NCBI RefSeq assembly: GCF_016916835.1
Contig: NZ_JAFFIX010000020.1
Location: forward strand, 84,699 to 148,698
From: Actinacidiphila bryophytorum
GTDB lineage: Bacteria > Actinomycetota > Actinomycetes > Streptomycetales > Streptomycetaceae
Length of the DNA: 64,000 nucleotides
Direction of reading: 5' to 3'
Of the stretch, positions 32,911-41,871 are shown piece by piece. Under the pieces are notes generated by a model. That model saw only the letters and a program-made list of their open reading frames with translations. It was not told the DNA's origin and made no database searches. A program made the position numbers and the translations under genes. The first letter of the stretch is position 1, and each line of letters starts with the position of its first letter.

Positions 32911-33812
32911 CAGTCCTCCTCCATCTTGAGCATGCGGATGTAGACGGCGGAGAACAGCGCGCCCACCACCAGCAGCACCAGCGCGACGGCCGTTCCGTAG
33001 CCGATCAGGCTGCTGGTGAAGGCCTGCTGGTACATGAACACCGGCAGCGTCTCGGTCTTGTTGCCCGGGCCGCCGCGGGTCATGGTGTAGATCAGGCCGA
33101 AGACCGACAGCGTCTGCAGGGTGATCAGCATCAGGTTGGTCATCACCGAGCGGCGGATCACCGGCAGCGTCACCCGCCACAGCCGCTGCCAGGGACCCGC
33201 GCCGTCCACCTCGGCCGCCTCGACCAGCTCCTGCGGCACGTCGTTCAGCGCCGCCGAGTACACCAGCATCGAGAAGGCGGTGCCGCGCCAGACGTTGGCG
33301 ATGCACACCGCCAGGATCGGCAGCGTGTACAGCCAGTTCTGCTGCGGCAGGTGCAGACCGCGCAGGATCGCGTTGAGCGAGCCCTGCTGGAAGAAGAAGG
33401 CGTACATCAGATAGCCGGCCACCACCTCGGGCAGCACCCACGCGGCGATCACCACGGTGCTGGTGACCGCACGCACCGGGCGGGCGGCCTTCTCCATGAG
33501 CACCGCGAGCGCCAGCCCCAGGGTGTTCTGCCCGACGACGGCGGAGCCGACCACGAACACCAGGGTCAGCACGACGGCGTTGACGAAGTCCGAGTCGCCG
33601 AAGGCCCGGGTGAAGTTGTCGAAGCCCACGAAGTGCGTGCCGGACGCACCGGTGAGCTGCATGTCGGTGAAGGCGTAGTAGACGCAGTACGCGATCGGCC
33701 CCGCCAGGAACACCGCGAGCAGCACCACCGCGGGCAGCAGCGGCATGCCGCGCAGCAGACCGCCCACCGCCCGGCCGCGGCGCGGCCCGGCGGTGGCGGC
33801 GGAGGTGGTCAC
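32910..33812 (-). CDS. Carbohydrate ABC transporter permease (MalF-type), mannoside cluster
   Basis: A 300-residue permease with six predicted helices. The EAA loop reads VEAAEVDGAGPWQRLWRVTLP, and the MTRGGPGNKTETLPVFMYQQ segment is a frequent feature of MalF-like subunits. GTG start in a GTGA overlap with the binding-protein stop, so expression is coupled to that of the binding protein. Confidence 0.92.
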   Translation of the reverse strand: MTTSAATAGPRRGRAVGGLLRGMPLLPAVVLLAVFLAGPIAYCVYYAFTDMQLTGASGTHFVGFDNFTRAFGDSDFVNAVVLTLVFVVGSAVVGQNTLGLALAVLMEKAARPVRAVTSTVVIAAWVLPEVVAGYLMYAFFFQQGSLNAILRGLHLPQQNWLYTLPILAVCIANVWRGTAFSMLVYSAALNDVPQELVEAAEVDGAGPWQRLWRVTLPVIRRSVMTNLMLITLQTLSVFGLIYTMTRGGPGNKTETLPVFMYQQAFTSSLIGYGTAVALVLLVVGALFSAVYIRMLKMEED

Positions 33813-35191
33813 CGGGCGCCCTGGACGGTCTTGCCGTCGCCGACCGCGGTCTTCACGTCGCTGTCATAGGTGCCGGCCGCCTTGTCCACCGACGACTGAC
33901 CCGTCGTCACCGCCTCCATGGCCTTCTGGATCGCGCTGGAGACCTGGGTGTACGCGGGCAGGCCGGGCCGGTAGAAGGTGTCGGGCACCAGCGCGCTGAA
34001 GAACTCGTTGGTGGGCAGCGCCTTGAGGTACGTCGGGTCGGTCGCCACGTCGGTGCGCACCGCGATGGTGGCGTTGACGCTGTTCCACCGGGCCGAGTTG
34101 GCCTTCGACTCCAGGAACTGGGTGAACTTCCACGCCAGGTCGGGGTTCTTCGCCTTGGCCGGGATCGACCACGCCCAGCCGCCCGACATGCTGACCTTGC
34201 CGCTGCCCTGGCCGTTCTGCGTCGGCATCGCGGCCATGCCCATCGTGGTCTGCCACTGCGGCCACGGCTTGGGGCCGGTGCGGATCCAGTTGTTGGGCAT
34301 CCAGGAGCCGTCGATGTCGATCGCCAGCTTGCCCTGCGGGATCATCTCGGTGCCCACCGCGGCCTGGAAGTTGGCCCCCAGCGCCTGCTGGGCGGACGGG
34401 CCGAGGCCTTCACCGAAGACGGTGTGCACGAAGCCCAGCGCGTCCTTGAAGCCCTTGCTGCCGACCACCCACTTCTGCTGCTTGGTGTCGTACAGCGAGT
34501 CGTTGGCCGCGGGCGTGCCGTACAGCAGCATCTCGAAGCCCTGCATCGAGGACGCCTCGCCGCCGGCCACCCCGGTGTAGACGTTCAGCGGTGTCACCCC
34601 GGGCACCTTGGCCTTGACGGTGCGGGCCGCGGTCAGCACGTCGGCCCAGGTCTTCGGCTGCCAGGGCACCGCTATGCCGGCCTGCGCGAAGAGCTGCTTG
34701 TTGTACCAGATGCCGCGGGTGTCGGTGTTGTCGGGCACACCGTAGGTCTTGCCGTCGGGGGCGTACTTCATCGCGGCCTTCGCGGGAGCCGCGAAACTGC
34801 CCCAGTCCTGCCAGGTGTTCAGATAGCTGTCCAGCGGCTTGAGATAGCCGCCCGCGACGTCGGAGTTGATGGTGGCGGTGTCCTCGTAGACCATGTCGGG
34901 CGCGGTCGCGGGGGAGCGCATCATCAGCTGGATCTTGGTGTAGTAGTCGTTCTCGCTCGCGGTCACCGGGACGAGCTTCACCGTGGTGCCGGGGTTGGCC
35001 TTCTCGAACTGCTCGACCATCGGTCCGAGGAAGCCGGCCTGGACCTTGTTGCTGTTGTTGAGCTGCTGCTGGTAGACGACCTTGATCGTCTTGCCGGAGC
35101 TGCCGGAGCCGGATCCACAACCTGACAACGTTGCCGCACACACGGTCGTGACGGCCGCTACGGCGGTCGCCGCGAGAAGTCTCGTTCGCAC
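33809..35191 (-). CDS. Sugar-binding lipoprotein, mannoside cluster
   Basis: A 460-residue family 1 extracellular solute-binding protein. The signal peptide (VRTRLLAATAVAAVTTVCAA) ends in lipobox TLSGC, followed by a short Gly/Ser tether. It should capture an oligosaccharide for the two permeases; an alpha-mannoside is inferred from the linked GH38 enzyme. GTG start, with GGAGG 6 nt upstream; an upstream in-frame start would destroy the signal peptide. First gene of an operon of four (binding protein, two permeases, mannosidase) under the ROK-associated promoter. Confidence 0.92.
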   Translation of the reverse strand: MRTRLLAATAVAAVTTVCAATLSGCGSGSGSSGKTIKVVYQQQLNNSNKVQAGFLGPMVEQFEKANPGTTVKLVPVTASENDYYTKIQLMMRSPATAPDMVYEDTATINSDVAGGYLKPLDSYLNTWQDWGSFAAPAKAAMKYAPDGKTYGVPDNTDTRGIWYNKQLFAQAGIAVPWQPKTWADVLTAARTVKAKVPGVTPLNVYTGVAGGEASSMQGFEMLLYGTPAANDSLYDTKQQKWVVGSKGFKDALGFVHTVFGEGLGPSAQQALGANFQAAVGTEMIPQGKLAIDIDGSWMPNNWIRTGPKPWPQWQTTMGMAAMPTQNGQGSGKVSMSGGWAWSIPAKAKNPDLAWKFTQFLESKANSARWNSVNATIAVRTDVATDPTYLKALPTNEFFSALVPDTFYRPGLPAYTQVSSAIQKAMEAVTTGQSSVDKAAGTYDSDVKTAVGDGKTVQGAR

Positions 35192-35300
35192 GTATGCCTC
35201 CGGTGAAGAACCCGAGTCGGCCCGCAACGGTTGCGGGCAGCGCGGGGGTTGCCCGGTGGGGACGACCCCGAATCAGCAGGGCGCCCGTGCCCTGGCATGT

Positions 35301-35360
35301 CGGCGAAGCTAAATCCAATGGATTGAGTAAGTCAACGCATGTGACATGTAAACTTCGCCG
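35301..35360. promoter_or_regulatory. Divergent promoter region with nested dyads (ROK operator)
   Basis: Minus-strand promoter: TTGACT (35335-35330), 17-bp spacer, TTAGCT (35312-35307). AATCCA-A-TGGATT (35312-35324), a dyad with 6-bp arms, overlaps the -10 and spacer. CGGCGAAG (35301-35308) and CTTCGCCG (35353-35360) are 8-bp arms that frame the whole AT-rich region. A repressor on the inner dyad would block the mannoside operon and perhaps the ROK gene; the outer arms could be a second site. Confidence 0.65.
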
Positions 35361-35411
35361 ACAGCCGCGCCGCGTGGCACGCCGGGGGGCCGGAAGAGGA
35401 GGCGGGGAAGG

Positions 35412-36644
35412 GTGACACAGGGAACCAACCTTCCGCGGGTCGGGGGGTACAACCAGGCGGTCGTCCTGGACGCGATACGCACCGCGGGACCGGTCAGCCG
35501 GGTCGAACTGGCCCCGCTCACCGGCCTGACCAGCCAGACCGTCTCCAACGTGGTGCGCCGGCTGCTCGACGCGGGACTGGTCACCGAGTCCGGCTACGCC
35601 CCCTCCAGCGGCGGCAAGCGCCGCACCCTGCTCTCACCGCGCGCCGACGGCGCCTACGCGGTCGGCGTCCAACTCGACCCGGACGCCGCGGTGATCGTCG
35701 TCGTCGACCTCGCGGGCGAGGTACTCGCCGACCGCCGGGTCAAACTCCCCGACGGTGCGGAACCCGCCGACCTCGTCACCAGGATCGCCGCCGCGGCCCA
35801 GCGGCTCACCGCCAGGACCCGCATCGACCCGGCCCGGCTGCTCGGCACCGGCATCGCCGCCCCCGGCCCCATCGACGGCCCCGCAGGCGCCGTCGTCTCA
35901 CCGCCCAACTTCGCCGGCTGGGGCCGGGTCCCGCTGCGGGAGATGTTCGAGACCGCCACCGGCATGCCCGTCGCCATGGACAACGACGCCACCGCCGCGG
36001 CCATCGGCGAACGCTGGATCGGCGGCAAGGAGCGGGCCGGCAGCTTCCTGTTCATCTACCTCGGCACCGGCGTCGGCGCGGGCATCGTCCTGAACAACAC
36101 GGTGCTGCACGGCGACTCGGGCAACGCCGGCGAGTTCGGCCACATCGCCGTCGACGCCGACGGGATCACCTGCGACTGCGGCAGCACCAACTGCGTCGGA
36201 CCCTACGTCAGCCCCGCCGGCGTCATCGGCGAACTCTTCGAACTGCACGGGCGGGCTGCCGCCGAGCGCATCGGGCTCACCGGCGCCGCGGACTGCGTCC
36301 ACCGCGACTGGAAGACCCTGCGGCAGGCGGTACGCCGCGGCGACCCCGCCGCCGTCGACGTCGTCCGCCGCGCCGGCCGCCGCTTCGGCCAGGCCGCACG
36401 CGGCGCCGTCGCCCTCCTCGACGTCGACCGCGTCGTCCTCGGCGGCGAGGCCTTCCGCGGCATCGAGCCGGTCATCTGCGAGGAGATCGACGCGGCGGTC
36501 AACGCGATGTCGGTGGCCCGGGCCATTCGACGGATCTCCGTCGAGCAGAGTGTCATCGGCGAGGCCGTGGGGGCGGTGGGCGCCGCGTCCCTCATCCTGC
36601 ACGGCAACTATGCGCCGGGGTGGCGCATGCTGACCCAGCCGTAG
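35412..36644 (+). CDS. ROK-family transcriptional regulator
   Basis: A 410-residue regulator. An N-terminal winged helix (residues about 12-75; ELAPLTGLTSQTVSNVVRRL) is followed by a ROK sugar-kinase-like domain: GIAAPGPIDG, MDNDATAAAIGERWIGG, FIYLGTGVGAGIV and the zinc-type cluster CDCGSTNCVG. ROK proteins with a DNA-binding domain are sugar-responsive repressors. GTG start with GGGGAAGG close upstream. It is divergent from the mannoside transporter/mannosidase operon and most likely controls it. It ends at repeat array C. Confidence 0.93.
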   Translation: MTQGTNLPRVGGYNQAVVLDAIRTAGPVSRVELAPLTGLTSQTVSNVVRRLLDAGLVTESGYAPSSGGKRRTLLSPRADGAYAVGVQLDPDAAVIVVVDLAGEVLADRRVKLPDGAEPADLVTRIAAAAQRLTARTRIDPARLLGTGIAAPGPIDGPAGAVVSPPNFAGWGRVPLREMFETATGMPVAMDNDATAAAIGERWIGGKERAGSFLFIYLGTGVGAGIVLNNTVLHGDSGNAGEFGHIAVDADGITCDCGSTNCVGPYVSPAGVIGELFELHGRAAAERIGLTGAADCVHRDWKTLRQAVRRGDPAAVDVVRRAGRRFGQAARGAVALLDVDRVVLGGEAFRGIEPVICEEIDAAVNAMSVARAIRRISVEQSVIGEAVGAVGAASLILHGNYAPGWRMLTQP

Positions 36645-37013
36645 GCTGGGGGTGGGGGGTAGGTGGGTGCCACTTGCGGTGGCGTCGCGTCTCTCCCGCC
36701 GTCGTGGCTGGTCGCGCAGTTCCCCGCGCCCCTCAGGCCCTGCCCCTTGCGGTGGGCGGTCGGCTTTCCCCCGGGTGGTGCGTTGCGCGCGCAGTTCCCC
36801 GCGCCCCTCGGTGGGTGCCACTTGCTGTGGCGGTGCTTCCTTCCCGCTCCTCGGGCTGGGCGCGCAGTTTCCCGCGCCCCTGAAAACGCTCGCCCTCCTC
36901 CGAGAGGGCAACCCGCAGGGGCGCGGGGAACTGCGCGACCAGCCACGACGGCGGGAAGAAGGCGACGTCGCAGCAAGGGGCACCCACTCCCGGGGCGCCC
37001 GGGAGGGCGGGGG
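36645..37013. repeat. Modular inverted intergenic repeat array C
   Basis: A gene-free stretch between convergent genes. Forward cores are at 36714-36733, 36789-36808 and (one substitution) 36862-36881; one reverse core is at 36917-36936. Outer modules pair: left GGTGCCACTTGCGGTGGCG with CTCCCGCCGTCGTGGCTGGT, right ACCAGCCACGACGGCGGGAA with GGCGACGTCGCAGCAAGGGG. The three-to-one ratio of forward to reverse copies shows that modules are gained or lost independently. Confidence 0.85.
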
Positions 37014-38513
37014 TCAGGAAGGGGTGACTTCGGGGCGGTCGGGGGTCGCCCAGAGGGTGTGGAAGGAGCCGGGCCGGTCGGTCCGGCGATAGGTGTGGGC
37101 GCCGAAGAAATCGCGCTGCCCCTGGATGAGCGCGGCGGGCAGCCGCTCCGCACGGAGGCTGTCGTAGTAGGCGAGCGCGGCGGAGAAGCCCGGCGTGGGA
37201 ATGCCCAGCTCGGCGGCCGTGCTCACCACGCGCCGCCACGCGCTCTGCGCCCCCCGCAGGGCCTCGCCGAAGTGCTCGTCGATGAGCAGCGTCGGCAGGT
37301 CGGGCCTGGCGTCGAAGGCCGACCTGATCCGGTCGAGGAAGGCGGCCCTGATGATGCAGCCGGCCCGCCAGATCGCGGCGACCCGGCCCTGGTCGACGTT
37401 CCAGCCGTATTCGGCGCTGCCGGCCGCGATCTGGTGGAAGCCCTGCGCGTAGGCGACGATCTTCGAGGCGTACAGCGCCTGCTCGACGTCGTCGGCGAAG
37501 CGGTCGTAGGCCGCGCTGTCCAGCAGTGTCGGGGTGGGTCCCGGCAGTTCGCGCGCAGCCTCGCGCAGGTCGGCGTGGCCGGAGACGGACCGGGCGAAGA
37601 CCGCCTCGGCGATGCCGCTGACGGGCGCCCCGAGGTCGAGCGCGGTCTGCACCGTCCAGCGCCCGGTGCCCTTCTGCTCGGCCTGGTCGAGCACGACGTC
37701 GACGAACGGCCTGCCGGTGTCGGCGTCGGTGTGCGCGAGCACCTGCGCGGTGATCTCGATGAGGTAGGAGTCGAGCCGGCCCTGGTTCCAGCCGCGGAAG
37801 ACCTCCGCGATCTTGGCGGGCGGCAGGTCGAGCGCGTGCCGCAGCAGGTCGTAGGCCTCGGCGATGAGCTGCATGTCGGCGTACTCGATGCCGTTGTGCA
37901 CCATCTTCACGAAGTGCCCGGCGCCGTCGGGGCCGATGTGGGCGACGCACGGCGAGCCGTCCTCGGCTTTGGCCGAGATGGCCTCCAGCATGGGCGCGAG
38001 CGCCTGGTAGGACTCGGCGGAGCCGCCCGGCATGATGCTGGGGCCGTGCAGCGCGCCTTCCTCGCCGCCGGAGACGCCGCTGCCGACGAAGTGGATGCCG
38101 CGCTTGCGCAGGTCCTTCTCGCGGCGCCGGGTGTCGGCGAAGTGCGCGTTGCCCGCGTCCACGATGATGTCGCCGGGCTCCAGCAGCGGCGCGAACTCCT
38201 CGATCACCGCGTCGGTCGGCTCGCCCGCCTTGACCATGACGATGATGCGGCGCGGCCGCTCCAGCGAGGCCACGAAGTCCGCCGCGGTCTCGGAGGGTAC
38301 GAAGGTGCCCTCGTCGCCGAACTCCTCGACCAGCGCACGCGTACGGGCTGCGGTGCGGTTGTGCACCGCGGTGGCGTATCCGTTGCGCGCGAGGTTGCGG
38401 GCCAGGTTGCGGCCCATCACGGCCAGCCCGGTCACCCCGATCTGCGCCGTGCCCTGCGGCGTGCCGCCGCCCGGTCCCTTGCTGTTCTGCGCCGCCTGGT
38501 CTGCGGAGGCCAT
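37014..38513 (-). CDS. gnd: 6-phosphogluconate dehydrogenase, decarboxylating
   Basis: A 499-residue enzyme that oxidises 6-phosphogluconate to ribulose 5-phosphate and CO2 with NADP+ in the pentose phosphate pathway. The cofactor motif is IGVTGLAVMGRNLARN (about residues 25-40), the substrate motif is GSGVSGGEEGALHGPSIMPG, and the catalytic Lys lies in GHFVKMVHNGIEY. The C-terminal dimer tail ending RRTDRPGSFHTLWA is complete. The first 22 residues are a Gly/Gln-rich extension. It stands alone, convergent with the ROK gene across array C. Full-length and apparently functional. Confidence 0.96.
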   Translation of the reverse strand: MASADQAAQNSKGPGGGTPQGTAQIGVTGLAVMGRNLARNLARNGYATAVHNRTAARTRALVEEFGDEGTFVPSETAADFVASLERPRRIIVMVKAGEPTDAVIEEFAPLLEPGDIIVDAGNAHFADTRRREKDLRKRGIHFVGSGVSGGEEGALHGPSIMPGGSAESYQALAPMLEAISAKAEDGSPCVAHIGPDGAGHFVKMVHNGIEYADMQLIAEAYDLLRHALDLPPAKIAEVFRGWNQGRLDSYLIEITAQVLAHTDADTGRPFVDVVLDQAEQKGTGRWTVQTALDLGAPVSGIAEAVFARSVSGHADLREAARELPGPTPTLLDSAAYDRFADDVEQALYASKIVAYAQGFHQIAAGSAEYGWNVDQGRVAAIWRAGCIIRAAFLDRIRSAFDARPDLPTLLIDEHFGEALRGAQSAWRRVVSTAAELGIPTPGFSAALAYYDSLRAERLPAALIQGQRDFFGAHTYRRTDRPGSFHTLWATPDRPEVTPS

Positions 38514-38653
38514 GGGTCCACCCTTTGTCGTGTCGCCGGATGCCGTGCGGGACGGTGCTACAGGCTGCTCCCTGCGCTCGATTATGGCCGAAGGACCACT
38601 CGCGGGCAGCGAGGCGCGGCGCGTCGGACGTACCCTTCAAAGTCAGGCGGCCG

Positions 38654-39451
38654 TCAGGTGACCAGCAGTGTCTGCAGGATCCTGCCGCACTCCCCGGTGC
38701 CGTCGTGCAGTTCGCCCTGCGCCAGTCCCGAGCCGCCCGCCGCCGCGGCGGTCGCCGAGCGCAGGCACATCCATTCGCCGACCGGGTCGCGGTGCAGCAG
38801 CAGGGTGACGTCGGTGTTGATGACCAGGCCGCGGCGGTGGTCGAGTTCGAAGCCGACCGCCCAGCTGCTGTCGGCGAGCGTGAGCGCCCGGGTCAGCGGG
38901 GTGTCCGCCTCGCCCTCCACCAGCGGGATCCGCTGCCGCGCCCAGGCCGTACCCGGCCCGGGCGTGTCGAAGCCGGGCTCGGCAGCCCCGGGAGCCGCGG
39001 GCGGGAAGCGCCACTCCATCGCGGAGACGTAGCCGTCCAGGTACGCCCCCGCCATCGTCTGCGGCGGCTGCGGTCCCGGCAGCGGCGGTACGGGCGCCAG
39101 CGGACTCAGCGCCGGGGTGTCGTCGGGTGCCGCGACCAGCCGCCACGCCCGGGCCAGCAGCACTTCCCGGCCCTGCGAGGTGATCCTGCCCTCCAGCAGT
39201 TCTGTGCGCTCACCCGCGCGGACCGTCGCCACCTCCACGTCGAGGTCGTCCACCGGCACCGGCCGCGGCAGGTCGACCGTCACCCGTGCGATCCGCATGC
39301 CCGGCCTGGCCCCGTGGCGTTCCATCAGCCGTCCGACCAGCGCGGACGGCGGCCCGGCGTGCTGCGTCCCGGGGCTCCACGGCCCCGCGGTCGCCCCGGA
39401 ACTCGCATACCGCCCACCGCCCAGGCTCCGGTAGAACGCCGCACTGCTCAC
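38654..39451 (-). CDS. Thioesterase-like (double hotdog, TesB-type) protein
   Basis: A 265-residue protein with two hotdog-fold halves. The first carries HAGPPSALVGRLMERHG and IARVTVDLPRPVP; the second carries LADSSWAVGFELDHRRGLVI followed by NTDVTLLLHRDPVG. This is the actinobacterial thioesterase-family layout of acyl-CoA hydrolases; substrate unknown. I moved the start to the GTG at 39451 because GGAGGAG lies exactly 6 nt upstream; the GTG at 39475 that opens the frame has no ribosome site and would bury that sequence in the coding region. No partner gene: upstream lies the end of the ribosylglycoside operon, downstream gnd. Confidence 0.85.
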   Translation of the reverse strand: MSSAAFYRSLGGGRYASSGATAGPWSPGTQHAGPPSALVGRLMERHGARPGMRIARVTVDLPRPVPVDDLDVEVATVRAGERTELLEGRITSQGREVLLARAWRLVAAPDDTPALSPLAPVPPLPGPQPPQTMAGAYLDGYVSAMEWRFPPAAPGAAEPGFDTPGPGTAWARQRIPLVEGEADTPLTRALTLADSSWAVGFELDHRRGLVINTDVTLLLHRDPVGEWMCLRSATAAAAGGSGLAQGELHDGTGECGRILQTLLVT

Positions 39452-39532
39452 ACCGAACTCCTCCGCCGGGGACACCCGCCGCCGATCGTAACGACCCGCT
39501 GCGCCGCCCCGGCGGGCCGCCCGCCGCAGGTG

Positions 39533-40360
39533 TCAGGACCGGGACTCGGCCCGGGCCGACAGGGCGAGGATCCTGCGGGCGCCGGCCACCACCGCGGGGT
39601 CGACGAAGCGGCCGTCGGGCAGTGCGAGGGCGCCCGGGGACGCGTCGGCAGCCGCCACCGTCTCGCGGGCCGCTGCGACCTCCTGGGCGGAGGGCAGGTA
39701 GGCCCGCTCGATCACCGGCAGCTGGCGCGGGTGGATCGCGGCGCGCCCGAGGAAGCCCAGCGCCCGGCCGGCCCGGCAGGAGGCCGCGAGCCCCGGCAGG
39801 TCGCGGACGTCGGGGTAGACGGACTGGGCGGGCGGCGGGAGTCCGGCGGCGCGGGCCGCCACCACCGTACGGACCCGCGGCCACTCCAGCGCGTCCTCGC
39901 CGGCCAGGCCCAGGTCGGCCCGCAGGTCCGCCTCGCCGAGCGCGACCCCGCGCACGGCCGGGTCCGCGGTCGCGATGGCGAAGGCGTTCTCCAGCCCGAG
40001 CGCGGACTCCAGCAGCGGATACAGCGCGGGCGCGTCACCCGCTTCGCGCAGCAGCCGCACCACCCGCGCGACGTCCGCGGCCGACCCCACCTTCGGCAGC
40101 CGCACCCCGCCCAGGCCCGGCAGCCCGGCGAGCGCCGCCAGGTCCGCGGCCAGCAGCGGGCCGTCCAATGCGTTCACCCGGACATGTACGGCGGGGCCGA
40201 CCGCCCGTTCGGCCAGCAACTCCGCGGTCGCCGCCCGCGCGTAGCCCTTGCGGCCCGGCGCCACCGCGTCCTCCAGGTCGACCAGCACCACGTCCGCGCC
40301 GGAGCCGAGCGCCTTGGCCACCACCTCGGGACGGTCGCCCGGCGCGTACAGCCAGGTCAC
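39533..40360 (-). CDS. HpcH/HpaI-CitE-type lyase (aldolase)
   Basis: A 275-residue TIM-barrel lyase of the citrate-lyase-beta/malyl-CoA-lyase family. It opens TWLYAPGDRPEVVAKAL and has VLVDLEDAVAP, RLPKVGSAADVARV, PLLESALGLENAF and LGEADLRADLG, the positions that bind Mg2+ and the acyl-CoA. It probably cleaves a hydroxyacyl-CoA made by the CoA-transferase encoded just upstream. GAGGAGAT lies just upstream of the GTG at 40360. A longer reading from the GTG at 40543, in GTGA overlap with the CoA-transferase stop, would add 61 Ala/Pro/Gly residues of low complexity. It is the last gene of the long leftward operon. Confidence 0.88.
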   Translation of the reverse strand: MTWLYAPGDRPEVVAKALGSGADVVLVDLEDAVAPGRKGYARAATAELLAERAVGPAVHVRVNALDGPLLAADLAALAGLPGLGGVRLPKVGSAADVARVVRLLREAGDAPALYPLLESALGLENAFAIATADPAVRGVALGEADLRADLGLAGEDALEWPRVRTVVAARAAGLPPPAQSVYPDVRDLPGLAASCRAGRALGFLGRAAIHPRQLPVIERAYLPSAQEVAAARETVAAADASPGALALPDGRFVDPAVVAGARRILALSARAESRS

Positions 40361-40539
40361 GGGGATCTCCTCGGCGGCCTGCCGCCGGCCCGCCGCGGCA
40401 GGGGCCGGTACGGTGCCCGTAGGCGTACGGCCGGGCGCCGCGTCCTGCGGGCTCGGGCCGGGGACGACATACGAACGGGCGGGACCCGGTACCACCTCCT
40501 GCGCGGACCCGCCTGCCGCACCGGTGCGGGCGGGGCGGC

Positions 40540-41781
40540 TCACAGGGCGCCCTCCGCCCGCAGCTCGGCGATCCGCGGGGCGGTCAGGCCGAGTTCCGCC
40601 AGCACCTCCGCGGTGTCCGCACCGTGCGGGCGGCCGGTCCAGCGGATCGCGCCGGGGGTGGCGGACAGCCGGAAGAGCACGTTCTGCATGCGCAGCGTGC
40701 CCAGATCCTCGTCCTCGACGCGCGCCACCGTGCCCAGGGCGCGGAACTGCGGGTCGGCGACGACGTCGCGCACGTCGTAGACCGGGGCGACCGCCGCCTG
40801 TGCCGCCTCGAAGGCGGCCACCACCTCGTCGCGGTCGTGCCGGGCGATCCAGTCGCCCACCACCTTGTCGATCTCCTCGGCGTGCGCCGCCCGCCCGGTG
40901 CCGGTGGCGAACCACGGCTCCTCGGTGAACTCCGGGTGCCCGACCAGGTGCAGCACCCGCTCGGCCACCGACTGCGCCGACGACGACACCGCGAGCCAGC
41001 TGCCGTCCGCGGTGCGATAGGTGTTGCGGGGCGCGTTGTTGGCTGAGCGGTTGCCCATGCGGGGCTGCACGTAGCCGAGTTGGTCGTACCAGAGCAGCTG
41101 CGGGCCGAGCACCGCGAGCATCGGCTCGATGATCGCCATGTCCACCACCTGGCCGGCGCCGGTGCGGTCGCGGCCCGAAAGCGCGGCCATCACCGCGTAC
41201 GCCGTCGCCAGGCCCGCCACCGCGTCGGCCAGACCGAAGGGCGGCAGCGTCGGCGGCCCGTCCGGCTCGCCCGTCGTCGCGGCGAAGCCGCTCATGGCCT
41301 CGGCCAGGGTGCCGAACCCGGGCCGCCGCGCGTACGGGCCGAACTGCCCGAAGGCGGTGACTCGGGCCAGCACCAGCCGGGGGTTGGCCGCTGACAGCTC
41401 CTCCCAGCCGAGGCCCCACTTCTCCAGGGTGCCGGGGCGGAAGTTCTCGATGACCACGTCGGCGGTCCCGGCCAGCTTCAGCAGCACCTCGCGCCCGCCG
41501 GGCGTCGACAGGTCGAGCGTGACATTGCGCTTGTTGCGGCCGAGGTGCTTCCACCACAGCCCCACGCCGTTCCTGCCGGGGCCGTGGCCGCGGGACGGGT
41601 CGGGCTTGCGCGGGTGCTCCACCTTGATCACGTCGGCGCCGAAGTCGCCGAGCAGGGTGGCGGCGCCGGGTCCTGCGAAGAGCGTGGCCAGGTCGAGCAC
41701 CCGCATACCGGCCAGCGGGCCGGCGGGAGCTGGTGCGTCGGAGGGGGAGGGGGCCGCTTCCTGCGGATGCGGTCGGTGCAT
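40540..41781 (-). CDS. Class III (CaiB/BaiF) CoA-transferase
   Basis: A 413-residue enzyme that moves CoA from a donor to a carboxylic acid. Motifs: MRVLDLATLFAGPGAATLLG, GADVIKVEHP, RNKRNVTLDLSTPGGRE, and the probable catalytic Asp in GQVVDMAIIEPM. The N-terminal 25 residues are a Pro/Ala/Ser tail. It lies 87 bp after the ribokinase stop and next to a CitE-like lyase, a pair typical of branched or hydroxy acid catabolism (acid to acyl-CoA, then C-C cleavage). In this operon it may process the non-sugar part of an imported glycoside, which is inference. Confidence 0.92.
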   Translation of the reverse strand: MHRPHPQEAAPSPSDAPAPAGPLAGMRVLDLATLFAGPGAATLLGDFGADVIKVEHPRKPDPSRGHGPGRNGVGLWWKHLGRNKRNVTLDLSTPGGREVLLKLAGTADVVIENFRPGTLEKWGLGWEELSAANPRLVLARVTAFGQFGPYARRPGFGTLAEAMSGFAATTGEPDGPPTLPPFGLADAVAGLATAYAVMAALSGRDRTGAGQVVDMAIIEPMLAVLGPQLLWYDQLGYVQPRMGNRSANNAPRNTYRTADGSWLAVSSSAQSVAERVLHLVGHPEFTEEPWFATGTGRAAHAEEIDKVVGDWIARHDRDEVVAAFEAAQAAVAPVYDVRDVVADPQFRALGTVARVEDEDLGTLRMQNVLFRLSATPGAIRWTGRPHGADTAEVLAELGLTAPRIAELRAEGAL

Positions 41782-41838
41782 GGGTGGTACCTCGGTTCCG
41801 GTGCTTGCGCGGATCGTGTGCTGGGTGCGGGCGTCGAC

Positions 41839-41871
41839 GGATCAGGCGGATCAGGCGGATCAGGAGGGTCA
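41839..41871. repeat. 9-bp tandem repeat giving stacked in-frame stop codons
   Basis: GGATCAGGC occurs three times (the last as GGATCAGGA), followed by a degenerate GGGTCA copy. Read on the minus strand, the ribokinase TGA and three further TGA codons follow in frame every 9 nt. It may insulate against readthrough or may simply be replication slippage. Confidence 0.6.

Noticed and set aside
28891..32943. 1350-residue open frame on the plus strand opposite the mannosidase and a permease
   Set aside because: It is antisense to well-supported genes, has a His/Arg/Gln/Gly-rich composition typical of a GC-biased shadow frame, and shows no domain or ribosome site.
36645..37013. Insertion-sequence remnants with terminal inverted repeats
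   Set aside because: No transposase fragment or target-site duplication; the same modules recur in mosaic order at four loci between intact genes.
39452..39475. Longer thioesterase start at GTG 39475
   Set aside because: The GGAGGAG ribosome site lies inside that extension, exactly 6 nt before the GTG at 39451, which favours the shorter protein.
40361..40543. Longer CitE-like lyase from GTG 40543
   Set aside because: The GTGA overlap is tempting, but the 61 added residues are Ala/Pro low complexity and a GAGGAG ribosome site precedes GTG 40360; not fully excluded.
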